From: Pseudomonadota bacterium
GTDB taxonomy: Bacteria; Pseudomonadota; Alphaproteobacteria; UBA8366; JADFVY01
Direction of reading: 5' to 3'
Length of the DNA stretch: 14,786 nt
Assembly (NCBI GenBank): GCA_030671915.1
Contig: DAOVHN010000011.1
Coordinates: 1 to 14,786, forward strand
How positions within the stretch are numbered: position 1 is the stretch's first letter; the number at the start of each line of letters is the position of its first letter. The notes under the pieces were generated by a model that saw only the letters and a list, made by a program, of their open reading frames with translations, had not been told where the DNA came from and ran no database searches. Position numbers and translations under genes: made by a program. Below are positions 7,583-14,411 of the stretch, one piece after another.

Positions 7583-10287
7583 GCATCGTCAACGACCGGC
7601 CGCAGCAGTTTGTAAATTTCCGCAACGCCAAGCAGCGTCAGCGCAACCGCAGCGACCGCCATCCAGGCCGCCAGCCCGATAGGCTTCAGATCGAGGATCC
7701 CGGCAAGACCGGGCGTATACATCGCGCCGATATGGATCGCCTGAGCGCCGATCACGGCGAGAACCAGGAGCGGATTCGCGGCGAACGGCATGCGGAAGGC
7801 AGAGCGCCGTTCGGACCGGGCGTTGAAGGCATGGACATTCTCGAACAGCACCATCAGCAGCAATACAAGGTTCCTGGCTTCTTGTTCCGGCACGCCGCTT
7901 TCCAGGAGATACCAGAAGGTCCCGAAAGCAGCCGCCCCCATCCAGGCGCCCATCAACATGACCTGTTCCACCATGCGCCGGTCGAACAGCTGTTGGGCCG
8001 GCGGACGGGGTTTGCGCAACAGCACGCCGGGCTCGCCCTTCTCGAAGGCCAGCGCCACGTCCTGGATGCCGTTGGTCACCAGATTCAGCCACAGCAGCTG
8101 CACCGCGAAAATCGGCAGCGGCAGACCGAAAGCAATCGCCAGCGCGAACAGGACCAGTTCCCCGACCCCGGTGGTGACCAGCAGATAGATCACCTTGCGC
8201 ACATTATCATAGGCGATGCGGCCCTCTTCGATGCCGCCCACGATGGAAGCGAAATTGTCGTCGGTCAGGATCAGGTCCGAGGCGCCGCGGGCCACGTCGG
8301 TTCCGTCCTTGCCCATGGAAACGCCGATATTGGCGGCGCCCAGCGCCGGCGCGTCGTTGACCCCGTCGCCGGTCACCGCCACGAAATGGCCGATGCGCTG
8401 CAGGGTCTGGACCAGCAGCAGCTTCTGGATCGGCTCGACCCGGGCGAAGACGCGCGCATGGGCCGCCAGTTCCGCCAGGCCGGCCGGGTCGTCGGCCAGT
8501 TCCTGGATTTGCGCGCCGGTCACGACCTCGCCCGCCTCTTCGGCGATCCCCAGGTCGCGCGCAATAGCCAGCGCGGTCGCGGGATGATCGCCGGTCACCA
8601 TGACCACGCCCACGCCGGCATCCCGGCATGACCTGACTGCGGCGGCGGCTTCCGGGCGCAACGGATCGATCAACCCGACCAGTCCGAGCAATTGGAGATC
8701 GTGCAGTGCGCCGGCCGCCTCGTCCCGAGAGGCGGCGTCGGTGCGGCCGCGCGCCACGGCGAGCACGCGATAGCCGCCCGCGGCAAGGCGCTCGGCCTCG
8801 TCGAGCGCCGCCTGGCGATCGATGCCCGAACACATTGGCAGGATGGTTTCCGCCGCGCCCTTGACATGGGCGACTATATCGGCGCCGTCGCGGTTGAAAC
8901 TGGCGGCGAAGCGGCGACGGGGTTCATAGGGAATGGCGAAGGCTTCGGGAAAGCGTTCGCCGAGCGCGGCGGCGTCGATATCCATTTTTCCCGCCAGCGC
9001 CAGAAAGGCGACATCCACGGTGTCGCCGAAATGCCGGACGTCGCCCCCGGTATCCAGATGCAGGCTGGCTTCGTTGCACAGGGCGCCCGATTTCGCAAGT
9101 TCCCCTGCCGCCCGCCGCGCGGCGGCGTCCGGCGGGGTTCCGCCGCGCGTTATATCGCCGATCGGCCGGTAGCCTTCGCCGCCGACTTCCAGCATTCCCT
9201 GTCCGGGCAACCACAAGAGCCGCGCGGTTAACTGGTTCACGGTCAGTGTCCCGGTCTTGTCGCTGGCCACCATCGTGCAGGCGCCCAGCCCCTCCACCGC
9301 CGGCAGCGCGCGAACGATGACGTTGCGCCGCGCCATGCGGCCGGTTCCGATGGCCAGCGCAACGGTAATGGCGACCGGCATGCCTTCGGGTATCGCGGCC
9401 ACCGCCAGCGCCACCGCCACGAAGAAAACCTGCACCAGGTCGAACCCCTGCATAAGCTGGATCGCGCCCAACAGCAGGATCACCCCGACCATGGCGTAAC
9501 CGACGCGCTTGGCGAAACGGTCCAGCCGCGCCACCAAGGGCGGCGGCGGCTGTTCGGCGGTGGCCAGCGCCTGGGCAATGCGCCCGATCTCGGTGTGCAA
9601 GCCGGTCCGCGCCACCAGACCAGTCGCCCGCCCGGCCAGGACCACGGTGCCCGCGTGAAGCAGGGTCAGGCGGTCGCCGAGCGCCGCGTCGGCGGCAAGG
9701 TGCGCGTCCGCATCCTTTTCGACCGGCAGGGATTCGCCGGTCAACAGCGACTCGTCGACCTGCAGATCCCGTTCGGAAAACAACCTGATATCGGCGGGAA
9801 CAAGCGCACCGGCCCCGAGTTCGATCAAATCGCCGGGCACCAGGTCCACGGCATCGATCTGCCGGCGCACGCCGTTTCGCCTGACGACCGCAAGCTTCTG
9901 CACCAGCGTGTCCAGCGCGGCGGCACTGGAGGCAGCCTTCCATTCCTGGGCGGTGCCGATGACCGCATTGACCTGCAGCACCACGAAGATAAAGGCGGCG
10001 TCGGTCAACTCCCCTATGGCCAGCGACACCGCGGCCGCGGCCAGCAGCAGATAAATCAGCGGGCTTTTGAACTGCCGCAGATAGACAATGGCGAGGCCCG
10101 GCCTGTGCGCGGCAGGCAGGCTGTTCGCCCCGAACACCGCCCGGCGCGCGGCCACCTCGTCTTCGTTCAGGCCATTTGCGCGCGCGCCAAGCCGCTCGAG
10201 CGCGTCTTCCACCGTAACGGCGTGCCAGCGGCATTCCAGGATGTCGGATGGAATTGGCCCGGCTTGCGAACTGTTGGCGGTCTCCAT
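7579..10287 (-). CDS. P-type cation-transporting ATPase (type II, SERCA/PMR1-like)
   Basis: This 902-aa ATP-driven cation pump of the inner membrane carries a Cation_ATPase_N domain (about 20-85), the actuator motif TGES (183-186), the M4 motif PEGMP (300-304) and the phosphorylation motif DKTGTLT (Asp343). It also has the nucleotide-binding KGAAE (476-480), TGDH (565-568), the hinge TGDGVNDAP (639-647) and a C-terminal membrane domain. Length and motif order are those of a complete type II pump. By alignment to SERCA, Glu301 (E309), Asn735 (N796), Glu710 (E771) and Glu816 (E908) are kept, but Gly707 replaces N768 and Asn739 replaces D800. The transported ion is therefore uncertain and calcium should not be assumed. 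AGGTAGG (10303-10297) stands nine bases before the ATG. The FAD oxidase gene ends 45 bp upstream on the same strand with no terminator between, so co-transcription is possible. Confidence 0.93.
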   Translation of the reverse strand: METANSSQAGPIPSDILECRWHAVTVEDALERLGARANGLNEDEVAARRAVFGANSLPAAHRPGLAIVYLRQFKSPLIYLLLAAAAVSLAIGELTDAAFIFVVLQVNAVIGTAQEWKAASSAAALDTLVQKLAVVRRNGVRRQIDAVDLVPGDLIELGAGALVPADIRLFSERDLQVDESLLTGESLPVEKDADAHLAADAALGDRLTLLHAGTVVLAGRATGLVARTGLHTEIGRIAQALATAEQPPPPLVARLDRFAKRVGYAMVGVILLLGAIQLMQGFDLVQVFFVAVALAVAAIPEGMPVAITVALAIGTGRMARRNVIVRALPAVEGLGACTMVASDKTGTLTVNQLTARLLWLPGQGMLEVGGEGYRPIGDITRGGTPPDAAARRAAGELAKSGALCNEASLHLDTGGDVRHFGDTVDVAFLALAGKMDIDAAALGERFPEAFAIPYEPRRRFAASFNRDGADIVAHVKGAAETILPMCSGIDRQAALDEAERLAAGGYRVLAVARGRTDAASRDEAAGALHDLQLLGLVGLIDPLRPEAAAAVRSCRDAGVGVVMVTGDHPATALAIARDLGIAEEAGEVVTGAQIQELADDPAGLAELAAHARVFARVEPIQKLLLVQTLQRIGHFVAVTGDGVNDAPALGAANIGVSMGKDGTDVARGASDLILTDDNFASIVGGIEEGRIAYDNVRKVIYLLVTTGVGELVLFALAIAFGLPLPIFAVQLLWLNLVTNGIQDVALAFEKGEPGVLLRKPRPPAQQLFDRRMVEQVMLMGAWMGAAAFGTFWYLLESGVPEQEARNLVLLLMVLFENVHAFNARSERRSAFRMPFAANPLLVLAVIGAQAIHIGAMYTPGLAGILDLKPIGLAAWMAVAAVALTLLGVAEIYKLLRPVVDDA

Positions 10288-10332
10288 GCCGGCGAACCTA
10301 CCTGCCTGGGCGGGCGGGTGAATTGATTCGGG

Positions 10333-11757
10333 TCAAACCCGCAGAATTTTCCCCGGATTCATGATGTTGTCAGGATCGATGGCAAGCTTGATCGTGCGCA
10401 TCACGCTGATCGCGTCGCCCTGTTCGGCGACCAGGAAATCCATCTTGGCGATGCCGACGCCATGCTCGCCGGTGCAGGTGCCGCCCAGCGCAATCGCGCG
10501 ATTCACCATACGCTCGTTGATTCCCTCGGCCTTGTCGAGCTGCGCCTGGTCGTTCGGGTCGACGATGAACTGGACGTGGAAATTGCCGTCGCCGACATGG
10601 CCCAGGATGGGCGCGATCATGCCACTCTCGTCGATATCCTTGCGGGTTTCCAGGATGCATTCGGCCAGCCTGGAAATCGGCACGCAGACGTCGGTGGCAA
10701 TACCGCGCCGGCCTGGCACCAGCGCCAGCGCCGCATAATAGGAATCGTGCCGGGCCTGCCACAATGCGTTCCGGTCCTCCATCCGGCTGGCCCATTTAAA
10801 GGCGCTGCCGCCGTTCTCCGAGGTAATCTCGCCGACGGTTTCCGCCTGTTCGGCGGTATAGTTTTCGCTGCCGTGGAATTCGAAGAACAGGGTCGGCTTT
10901 TCCTCGTAGCCTTCCAGCTTCGAATAGGCGATGCAGGCCTTCATCTGCAGCTCGTCCAGAAGTTCCATACGGGCCACCGGCACCCCCATCTGGATGGTCT
11001 GGATCACCGTCGCCACGGCGCCGGCCAGGGTTTCGAACTGGCAGACCGCGGCGCTGATCGATTCCGGGATGCCATAGAGCCTGAGCTGGATTTCCGTGAT
11101 CACGCCAAGCGTGCCCTCGGAGCCCACGAAAAGACGTGTCAGATCATACCCGGCGGCCGATTTGCGCGCCCGCCCGCCAGTGCGGACGATCCGTCCGTCC
11201 GGCATGACCACCGTCAAGCCCAGCACGCTTTCGCGCATGGTCCCGTAACGCACGGCGTTGGTGCCCGACGCCCGCGTCGCCGTCATGCCGCCGAGCGAGG
11301 CGTCGGCCCCGGGATCGATGGGAAAGAACAGCCCCTGGTCTTTGATATATTCGTTGAGCTGTTTGCGGGTGACGCCGGCCTGGACGCGGCAGTCCAGATC
11401 CTCGGCATTGACCTCGAGCACGTTGTTCATCCGGGTGACGTCGACGCTGACGCCACCCTTCAGCGCCAGCACATGGCCCTCCAGCGAGGTCCCGGTGCCG
11501 AAGGGTATGACCGGCACCTTGTGCTCGGCGCACAGTTTCACGATGGCCGATACTTCCTCATTGGTGTCCGGGAAACAGACAATATCGGGCGGCACGGCCG
11601 AGAACGGCCCCTCGCCCTTGCCATGCTGTTCCAACACCGCCGCCGAAGTCGTCATCCGGTCGTCCAGCAGCACCCCCAATGCCGCCGTCAGCGAATTGGG
11701 AATAGGCACCTTCTGCGCCGTCAGTCTTTCAACCTTCATGCCTGCAACCTTAACCAT
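10333..11757 (-). CDS. FAD-linked oxidase, D-lactate dehydrogenase (cytochrome)/GlcD type
   Basis: The 474-aa flavoprotein belongs to the family of D-lactate dehydrogenase and glycolate oxidase subunit GlcD, which oxidise 2-hydroxy acids and pass electrons to the respiratory chain. The FAD_binding_4 domain spans about 57-195, with PFGTGTSLEGH (85-95) and the PGADASLGGMTATRASG segment near 149-165. The C-terminal FAD-oxidase domain (about 232-472) has GHVGDGNFH (386-394), whose histidines are the usual metal/substrate ligands, then CTGEHGVG (428-435) and the closing DPDNIMNPGKIL. Length fits D-lactate dehydrogenase; no glcE or glcF gene is adjacent, which favours a single-subunit enzyme, but the substrate is inferred. 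ATG at 11757 lacks a ribosome binding site; ATG at 11739, preceded by AAGG eight bases upstream, is a good alternative. TATATA (11776-11771) lies immediately upstream and could be a -10 box. Confidence 0.93.
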   Translation of the reverse strand: MVKVAGMKVERLTAQKVPIPNSLTAALGVLLDDRMTTSAAVLEQHGKGEGPFSAVPPDIVCFPDTNEEVSAIVKLCAEHKVPVIPFGTGTSLEGHVLALKGGVSVDVTRMNNVLEVNAEDLDCRVQAGVTRKQLNEYIKDQGLFFPIDPGADASLGGMTATRASGTNAVRYGTMRESVLGLTVVMPDGRIVRTGGRARKSAAGYDLTRLFVGSEGTLGVITEIQLRLYGIPESISAAVCQFETLAGAVATVIQTIQMGVPVARMELLDELQMKACIAYSKLEGYEEKPTLFFEFHGSENYTAEQAETVGEITSENGGSAFKWASRMEDRNALWQARHDSYYAALALVPGRRGIATDVCVPISRLAECILETRKDIDESGMIAPILGHVGDGNFHVQFIVDPNDQAQLDKAEGINERMVNRAIALGGTCTGEHGVGIAKMDFLVAEQGDAISVMRTIKLAIDPDNIMNPGKILRV

Positions 11758-11816
11758 AGTTCGTTCGGGTTATATACGGCTCCGGAGGCAAAAAGACTAT
11801 AACCGAATTATCGCGA

Positions 11817-11942
11817 CTAATTGCGGCGGTCGAACAGGACCGAGGCGGCGAGCCGCCAGCCCGGATTTCCCGCCAGGATCGGCTCCAGGGAAGCGGTTAG
11901 GTAAAGAGCCAGCGCGGCCGGGTCGGACAGGATGTCGGTCAT
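11817..11942 (-). CDS. possible 41-aa small protein or gene remnant
   Basis: In the 304-bp space between the FAD oxidase and CBS genes, the minus strand reads from ATG at 11942 to TAG with a plausible protein composition (MTDILSDPAALALYLTASLE, then LAGNPGWRLAASVLFDRRN). The frame stays open for 18 codons upstream of the ATG. I do not recognise it. The ribosome binding site is weak (GAAGAG about nine bases upstream). It could be a real small gene, the tail of a decayed gene, or chance in GC-rich DNA. Confidence 0.3.
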   Translation of the reverse strand: MTDILSDPAALALYLTASLEPILAGNPGWRLAASVLFDRRN

Positions 11943-11979
11943 CCGTCGGTGCTCTTCGGGCGGCGTTAATTGTAAATTA

Positions 11980-12008
11980 TCGAAAATCGCGCCAAGTTAT
12001 GTTAAAAT
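11980..12008 (+). promoter_or_regulatory. candidate promoter of the CBS-domain gene
   Basis: TCGAAA (11980-11985) is separated by 17 bases from TAAAAT (12003-12008), within a distinctly AT-rich patch (about 11965-12010) between GC-rich sequences. This leaves a leader of about 45 bases before the start codon. The -10 box matches five of six consensus positions, the -35 box four of six. Confidence 0.4.
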
Positions 12009-12061
12009 TGCTTTCAGGTCGCGGTTTTCCGCAAATTCCACTGCACCGGGAGTATCGGGTA

Positions 12062-12496
12062 ATGAATGTTGAAACCATCCTGAGTACAAAAGGCGCCAAG
12101 GTCGTAACCATAACGCCGGAAACAACGGTCGGCGACGCCACCAAGATTCTGAAGAGGGCGCGGATCGGCGCGCTGGTGGTCAGCGACGACGGTAGCAACG
12201 TGCAGGGCATCCTGTCGGAGCGCGATATCGTTTCCGCCATGGCGGAACCGACCAAGCGGACCGGATTGTTGGACAAGCCGGTAAACTGCCTGATGACGCG
12301 CGACGTCCTGACTTGCGCGCCGGAGGATACCGTGCAGAAATGCATGTCCGTGATGACGGAACACAGGGTCCGCCATCTGCCGGTGGTGCACGAGGGCCGG
12401 ATGATCGGGCTGATCAGTATTGGCGACGTGGTGAAGAACCGGCTTGAAGAGCTGGAAAGCGAAGCCGGATTCTTAAGGGAACTGATCGCCAGTTAA
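12062..12496 (+). CDS. two-CBS-domain protein
   Basis: The 144-aa soluble protein is made of a pair of CBS domains (about residues 8-63 and 78-132) and nothing else. Telltale segments are RIGALVVSDDGSNVQGILSE, followed by RDIV in the first repeat, and HRVRHLPVVHEGRMIGLISI, then GDVV, in the second. Tandem CBS pairs form a Bateman module that binds adenine nucleotides such as AMP, ATP or S-adenosylmethionine, and stand-alone versions are thought to sense energy state or regulate partner proteins. The partner here is unknown. ATG at 12062 is chosen for GGGAG (12048-12052) nine bases upstream; the longer in-frame reading from 11258 runs through the FAD oxidase gene on the other strand and is an artefact. 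The gene ends 18 bp from a convergent lipoprotein gene. Confidence 0.92.
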   Translation: MNVETILSTKGAKVVTITPETTVGDATKILKRARIGALVVSDDGSNVQGILSERDIVSAMAEPTKRTGLLDKPVNCLMTRDVLTCAPEDTVQKCMSVMTEHRVRHLPVVHEGRMIGLISIGDVVKNRLEELESEAGFLRELIAS

Positions 12497-12512
12497 GCCG
12501 TCAGGCGACGGC
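12497..12512. terminator. small hairpin between convergent genes
   Basis: GCCGTC (12497-12502) and GACGGC (12507-12512) form a 6-bp stem with a 4-base loop, filling the gap between the CBS and lipoprotein stop codons. On the plus strand a moderately T-rich TTTCTTCTTC follows about nine bases later. A weak, perhaps bidirectional terminator is plausible. Confidence 0.4.
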
Positions 12513-12514
12513 GG

Positions 12515-12688
12515 TCACGGTTTCTTCTTCGCCTGCCCGGGCGCAGTTCCGGTAGCGGCCGGGGTTGTCTGCCTTATGATTTGGCCCGGCGGCACATGGA
12601 GCATGCCATGGCAGCCCGTCAGTGCGGCCGAGGCCGCTGCCAGCAGCGTCCAGCGAAGCATGTTGCGGCGCGTCTTGATATTATCCAT
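12515..12688 (-). CDS. small 57-aa lipoprotein
   Basis: The product begins MDNIKTRRNMLRWTLLAAAS and continues to a lipobox LTGC (Cys26). The mature peptide is about 32 residues, starting CHGMLHVPPGQ and ending in a KKKP basic tail. A positively charged start, a hydrophobic core, a lipobox and an excellent ribosome binding site (AAGGAAGGG, 12705-12697, eight bases before ATG) make this a convincing gene despite its length. The HVPPGQ segment recalls other tiny proteobacterial lipoproteins of unknown function, by memory only. Since +2 is His, outer-membrane sorting is expected. It converges on the CBS gene with an 18-bp gap. No partner can be named. Confidence 0.8.
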   Translation of the reverse strand: MDNIKTRRNMLRWTLLAAASAALTGCHGMLHVPPGQIIRQTTPAATGTAPGQAKKKP

Positions 12689-12748
12689 TTATAAAACCCT
12701 TCCTTCTGGTCATGGTCTCCAGAAACAAGTGAATACAGGAAATATATT

Positions 12749-12771
12749 GCCGGAACCTTAACCGGGTCCGG
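12749..12771 (-). terminator. possible terminator downstream of the marR fragment
   Basis: An imperfect dyad pairs CCGGA with TCCGG and CC with GG around TTAAC. On the minus strand it is followed by the AT-rich CAATATATTT. It lies just beyond the stop codon of the marR-like remnant and may be the original terminator of that gene. Bulges and the lack of a clean T-run make it weak. Confidence 0.3.
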
Positions 12772-12776
12772 GCGCT

Positions 12777-12896
12777 TCACAGGCTGGTGGCGGCGCGGGC
12801 GGCCTGGTCGTAGAGGCCGGAGAGTGCGCGCAGGAAGTGGGCGACGGCACCCTGTTTCGTGGTGGGGTAGGCCGTCTCCTTGCCGCGTTTTTCCGC
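12777..12896 (-). pseudogene. truncated, internally deleted copy of the MarR-like gene 3' end
   Basis: Bases 12781-12896 match the end of the intact MarR-like gene (14410-14477 plus 14571-14618) with 113 of 116 positions identical. Exactly 93 bp (31 codons) are missing in between. The junction lies at the 4-base repeat CGGC, present at both deletion ends in the intact gene (14474-14477 and 14567-14570). Reading frame is kept: EKRGKETAYPTTKQGA joins VAHFLRALSGLYDQ, and the protein end ATSL is followed by TGA instead of TAA. Upstream the match stops abruptly, the same frame hits a stop at about 12930-12932, and the winged-helix half is not recognisable, so this is a remnant. Residues such as ALNI further upstream weakly recall the intact gene (VLNI), but that may be chance. 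Confidence 0.85.
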
Positions 12897-13193
12897 CAAT
12901 CCCGACCCGCTCTTGGCATTCGGTATCGTTCAGCCGGCGATATTGAGCGCAAAAATCTTTCCAACCGCTGAACGGCGAGCGAGATCTCGCAGCCCGGCCC
13001 CTTCTTTCCCATTAGTCCCTCCCGAATTCGGCAAGACTATCGTGGTCACCTTTTTCTTTGGCAAATGCCGTGGCCTCAATATGTTGATTGCGGTGTGGGG
13101 CCGTGGCTTTATTGGCCTTGTATTGCTTTCGACCCCGCAGACGACAGTGATAACGGCAAGTTTTTTTCGGACGGACCCAGGAGGATCGGATCG
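12897..13193. other. intergenic stretch before the glycosyltransferase gene
   Basis: I see no convincing gene here; a 105-aa plus-strand reading is low-complexity and lacks a ribosome binding site. The stretch holds an inverted repeat of CGTTCAGC (12927-12934) with GCTGAACG (12967-12974), a perfect 12-bp palindrome GCGAGATCTCGC (12979-12990), and T-rich patches at about 13048-13056 and 13161-13167. Base composition is less GC-rich than neighbouring genes. The promoter of the downstream gene must lie here, but I cannot place it. Confidence 0.5.
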
Positions 13194-14411
13194 ATGAGTG
13201 ACCGTAAAGCAGCGGGTGTAAAGACCGAAAGCCTGGCCGAGGCCGACCGGCATTGGCTTATAGCCAGGCGCGTGAGAGTTTACCCGCGAATAATTGTCGC
13301 CGCGTATCTGATTTTCACGGCGGCCCTGGTGCTGCTGTCGAAGGATTTGATCGATCCCCTCGGCAGGCCGCTCGGTGCCGATTTTATTACCTTCTGGGCC
13401 TCTTCGCACCTGACCCTGAACGGCGATCCGGCGGCGGCATTCGACGGCGCGAAAATTCTGGCGGCGGAGCGCGTGGCGGTCCCCGCCAACGAAAAGTTAT
13501 TTCTCTGGCACTACCCGCCAATGTTCATGCTCGTTGTGATGCCGCTTTCGCTGGTGCCGTATCTTTTGTCGTTTCTGGTTTGGAATCTGCTGACCCTTGC
13601 GGCCTTTGTCGCAGCCATGCGCAAGATCGCACCGGTCGCCGCCACGGTATGGCTGACGCTGGCTTTTGGCGGAACTTACGTGAATTTTATCCATGGCCAG
13701 ACCGGATTCCTGACGGCGGCCCTGTTCGGCGGCTCGATTGTTATGCTTGGCAGGCGCCCTGTCCTGGCCGGGATCCTGATTGGATTGCTTTGTTATAAAC
13801 CCCATCTCGGAATCCTGCTGCCGCTTGCATTGATTTGCGGGCGGCATTGGAGCGCTTTCCTTGCGGCTTCGGTGACAACCATCGCGTTCGCCCTGACCAG
13901 CGTTGCGGTGGTCGGGCTGGAATCCTGGAGGGCGTTTTTTGAGAATATTCCGTTGGTCCGCCTGGTTTTTGAAGAAGGCATGTTGCCTTGGGTAAAAATG
14001 CCGGGTTTCTTCCCTTCACTGCGTCTCCTTGGAGCGGATACGACCGTGGCATACGCCCTTCACGGTGTCCTGGCTCTGGCGGTGGCCGCGATTGTCGCCT
14101 GGGTCTGGTGGCGCAAGACGCCGATCCCGCTGGCCGCGGCCGTTCTTGTAACCGGCACCCTTCTGGTAACGCCATATTCCTTCGATTACGATCTGGTGCT
14201 TCTGGCGATTCCTGTAGCGCTGCTGGGTTGGGACGGATACCGCAACGGGTGGATGAGCTGGGAGCGCGAAATTCTGGTTTTAGCCGGTGTGGTCCCAGTG
14301 ATTACCCCGCTGGTCGCAGAAATCACCCATTTGCAGATAGGTTTTTTAATTCTGTTGGCGATGTTCGCCGTGGCCACCCGGCGGGCTGCCGCTTCCGGGC
14401 GGACGTTATAG
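13194..14411 (+). CDS. GT87/DUF2029-type membrane glycosyltransferase
   Basis: This 405-aa polytopic membrane protein has about ten hydrophobic segments from residue 31 to the end. Family features are GADFITFWASSHLTLNGDP with Asp63 in the first extracytoplasmic loop, HYPP (106-109), HGQTGFLTA (167-175), YKPHLG (201-206) and TPYSFDYDL (326-334). These identify the DUF2029/GT87 group, GT-C-fold enzymes that transfer sugars, typically mannose, from polyprenyl-phosphate donors on the outer face of the inner membrane. Donor and acceptor here are unknown. ATG at 13194 is chosen for AGGAGG (13179-13184) nine bases upstream; an in-frame ATG at 13065 is rejected. The 3' end overlaps the intact MarR-like gene by 6 bp and coincides with the start of a direct repeat shared with 12781-12896. 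That context suggests the gene was placed here by duplication or insertion. Confidence 0.88.
   Translation: MSDRKAAGVKTESLAEADRHWLIARRVRVYPRIIVAAYLIFTAALVLLSKDLIDPLGRPLGADFITFWASSHLTLNGDPAAAFDGAKILAAERVAVPANEKLFLWHYPPMFMLVVMPLSLVPYLLSFLVWNLLTLAAFVAAMRKIAPVAATVWLTLAFGGTYVNFIHGQTGFLTAALFGGSIVMLGRRPVLAGILIGLLCYKPHLGILLPLALICGRHWSAFLAASVTTIAFALTSVAVVGLESWRAFFENIPLVRLVFEEGMLPWVKMPGFFPSLRLLGADTTVAYALHGVLALAVAAIVAWVWWRKTPIPLAAAVLVTGTLLVTPYSFDYDLVLLAIPVALLGWDGYRNGWMSWEREILVLAGVVPVITPLVAEITHLQIGFLILLAMFAVATRRAAASGRTL

Noticed and set aside
8924..10234. A 436-codon minus-strand frame within the P-type ATPase gene
   Set aside because: It is in a different frame of the same gene, Arg/Gly/Ala-rich and without any motif, while the ATPase frame has all catalytic motifs.
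10462..11802. A 446-codon plus-strand frame antisense to the FAD oxidase
   Set aside because: His/Asp/Gly-rich shadow composition with no domain; the opposite strand has a complete recognised enzyme.
11258..12061. In-frame upstream extension of the CBS protein to 412 aa
   Set aside because: It runs antisense through the FAD oxidase gene and the promoter region; the start at 12062 has a ribosome binding site and matches family length.
12930..13409. A 159-codon minus-strand frame between the marR fragment and the glycosyltransferase gene
   Set aside because: It overlaps the start of the glycosyltransferase, has no recognisable domain, and only its last residues (ALNI) faintly resemble the marR-like gene.
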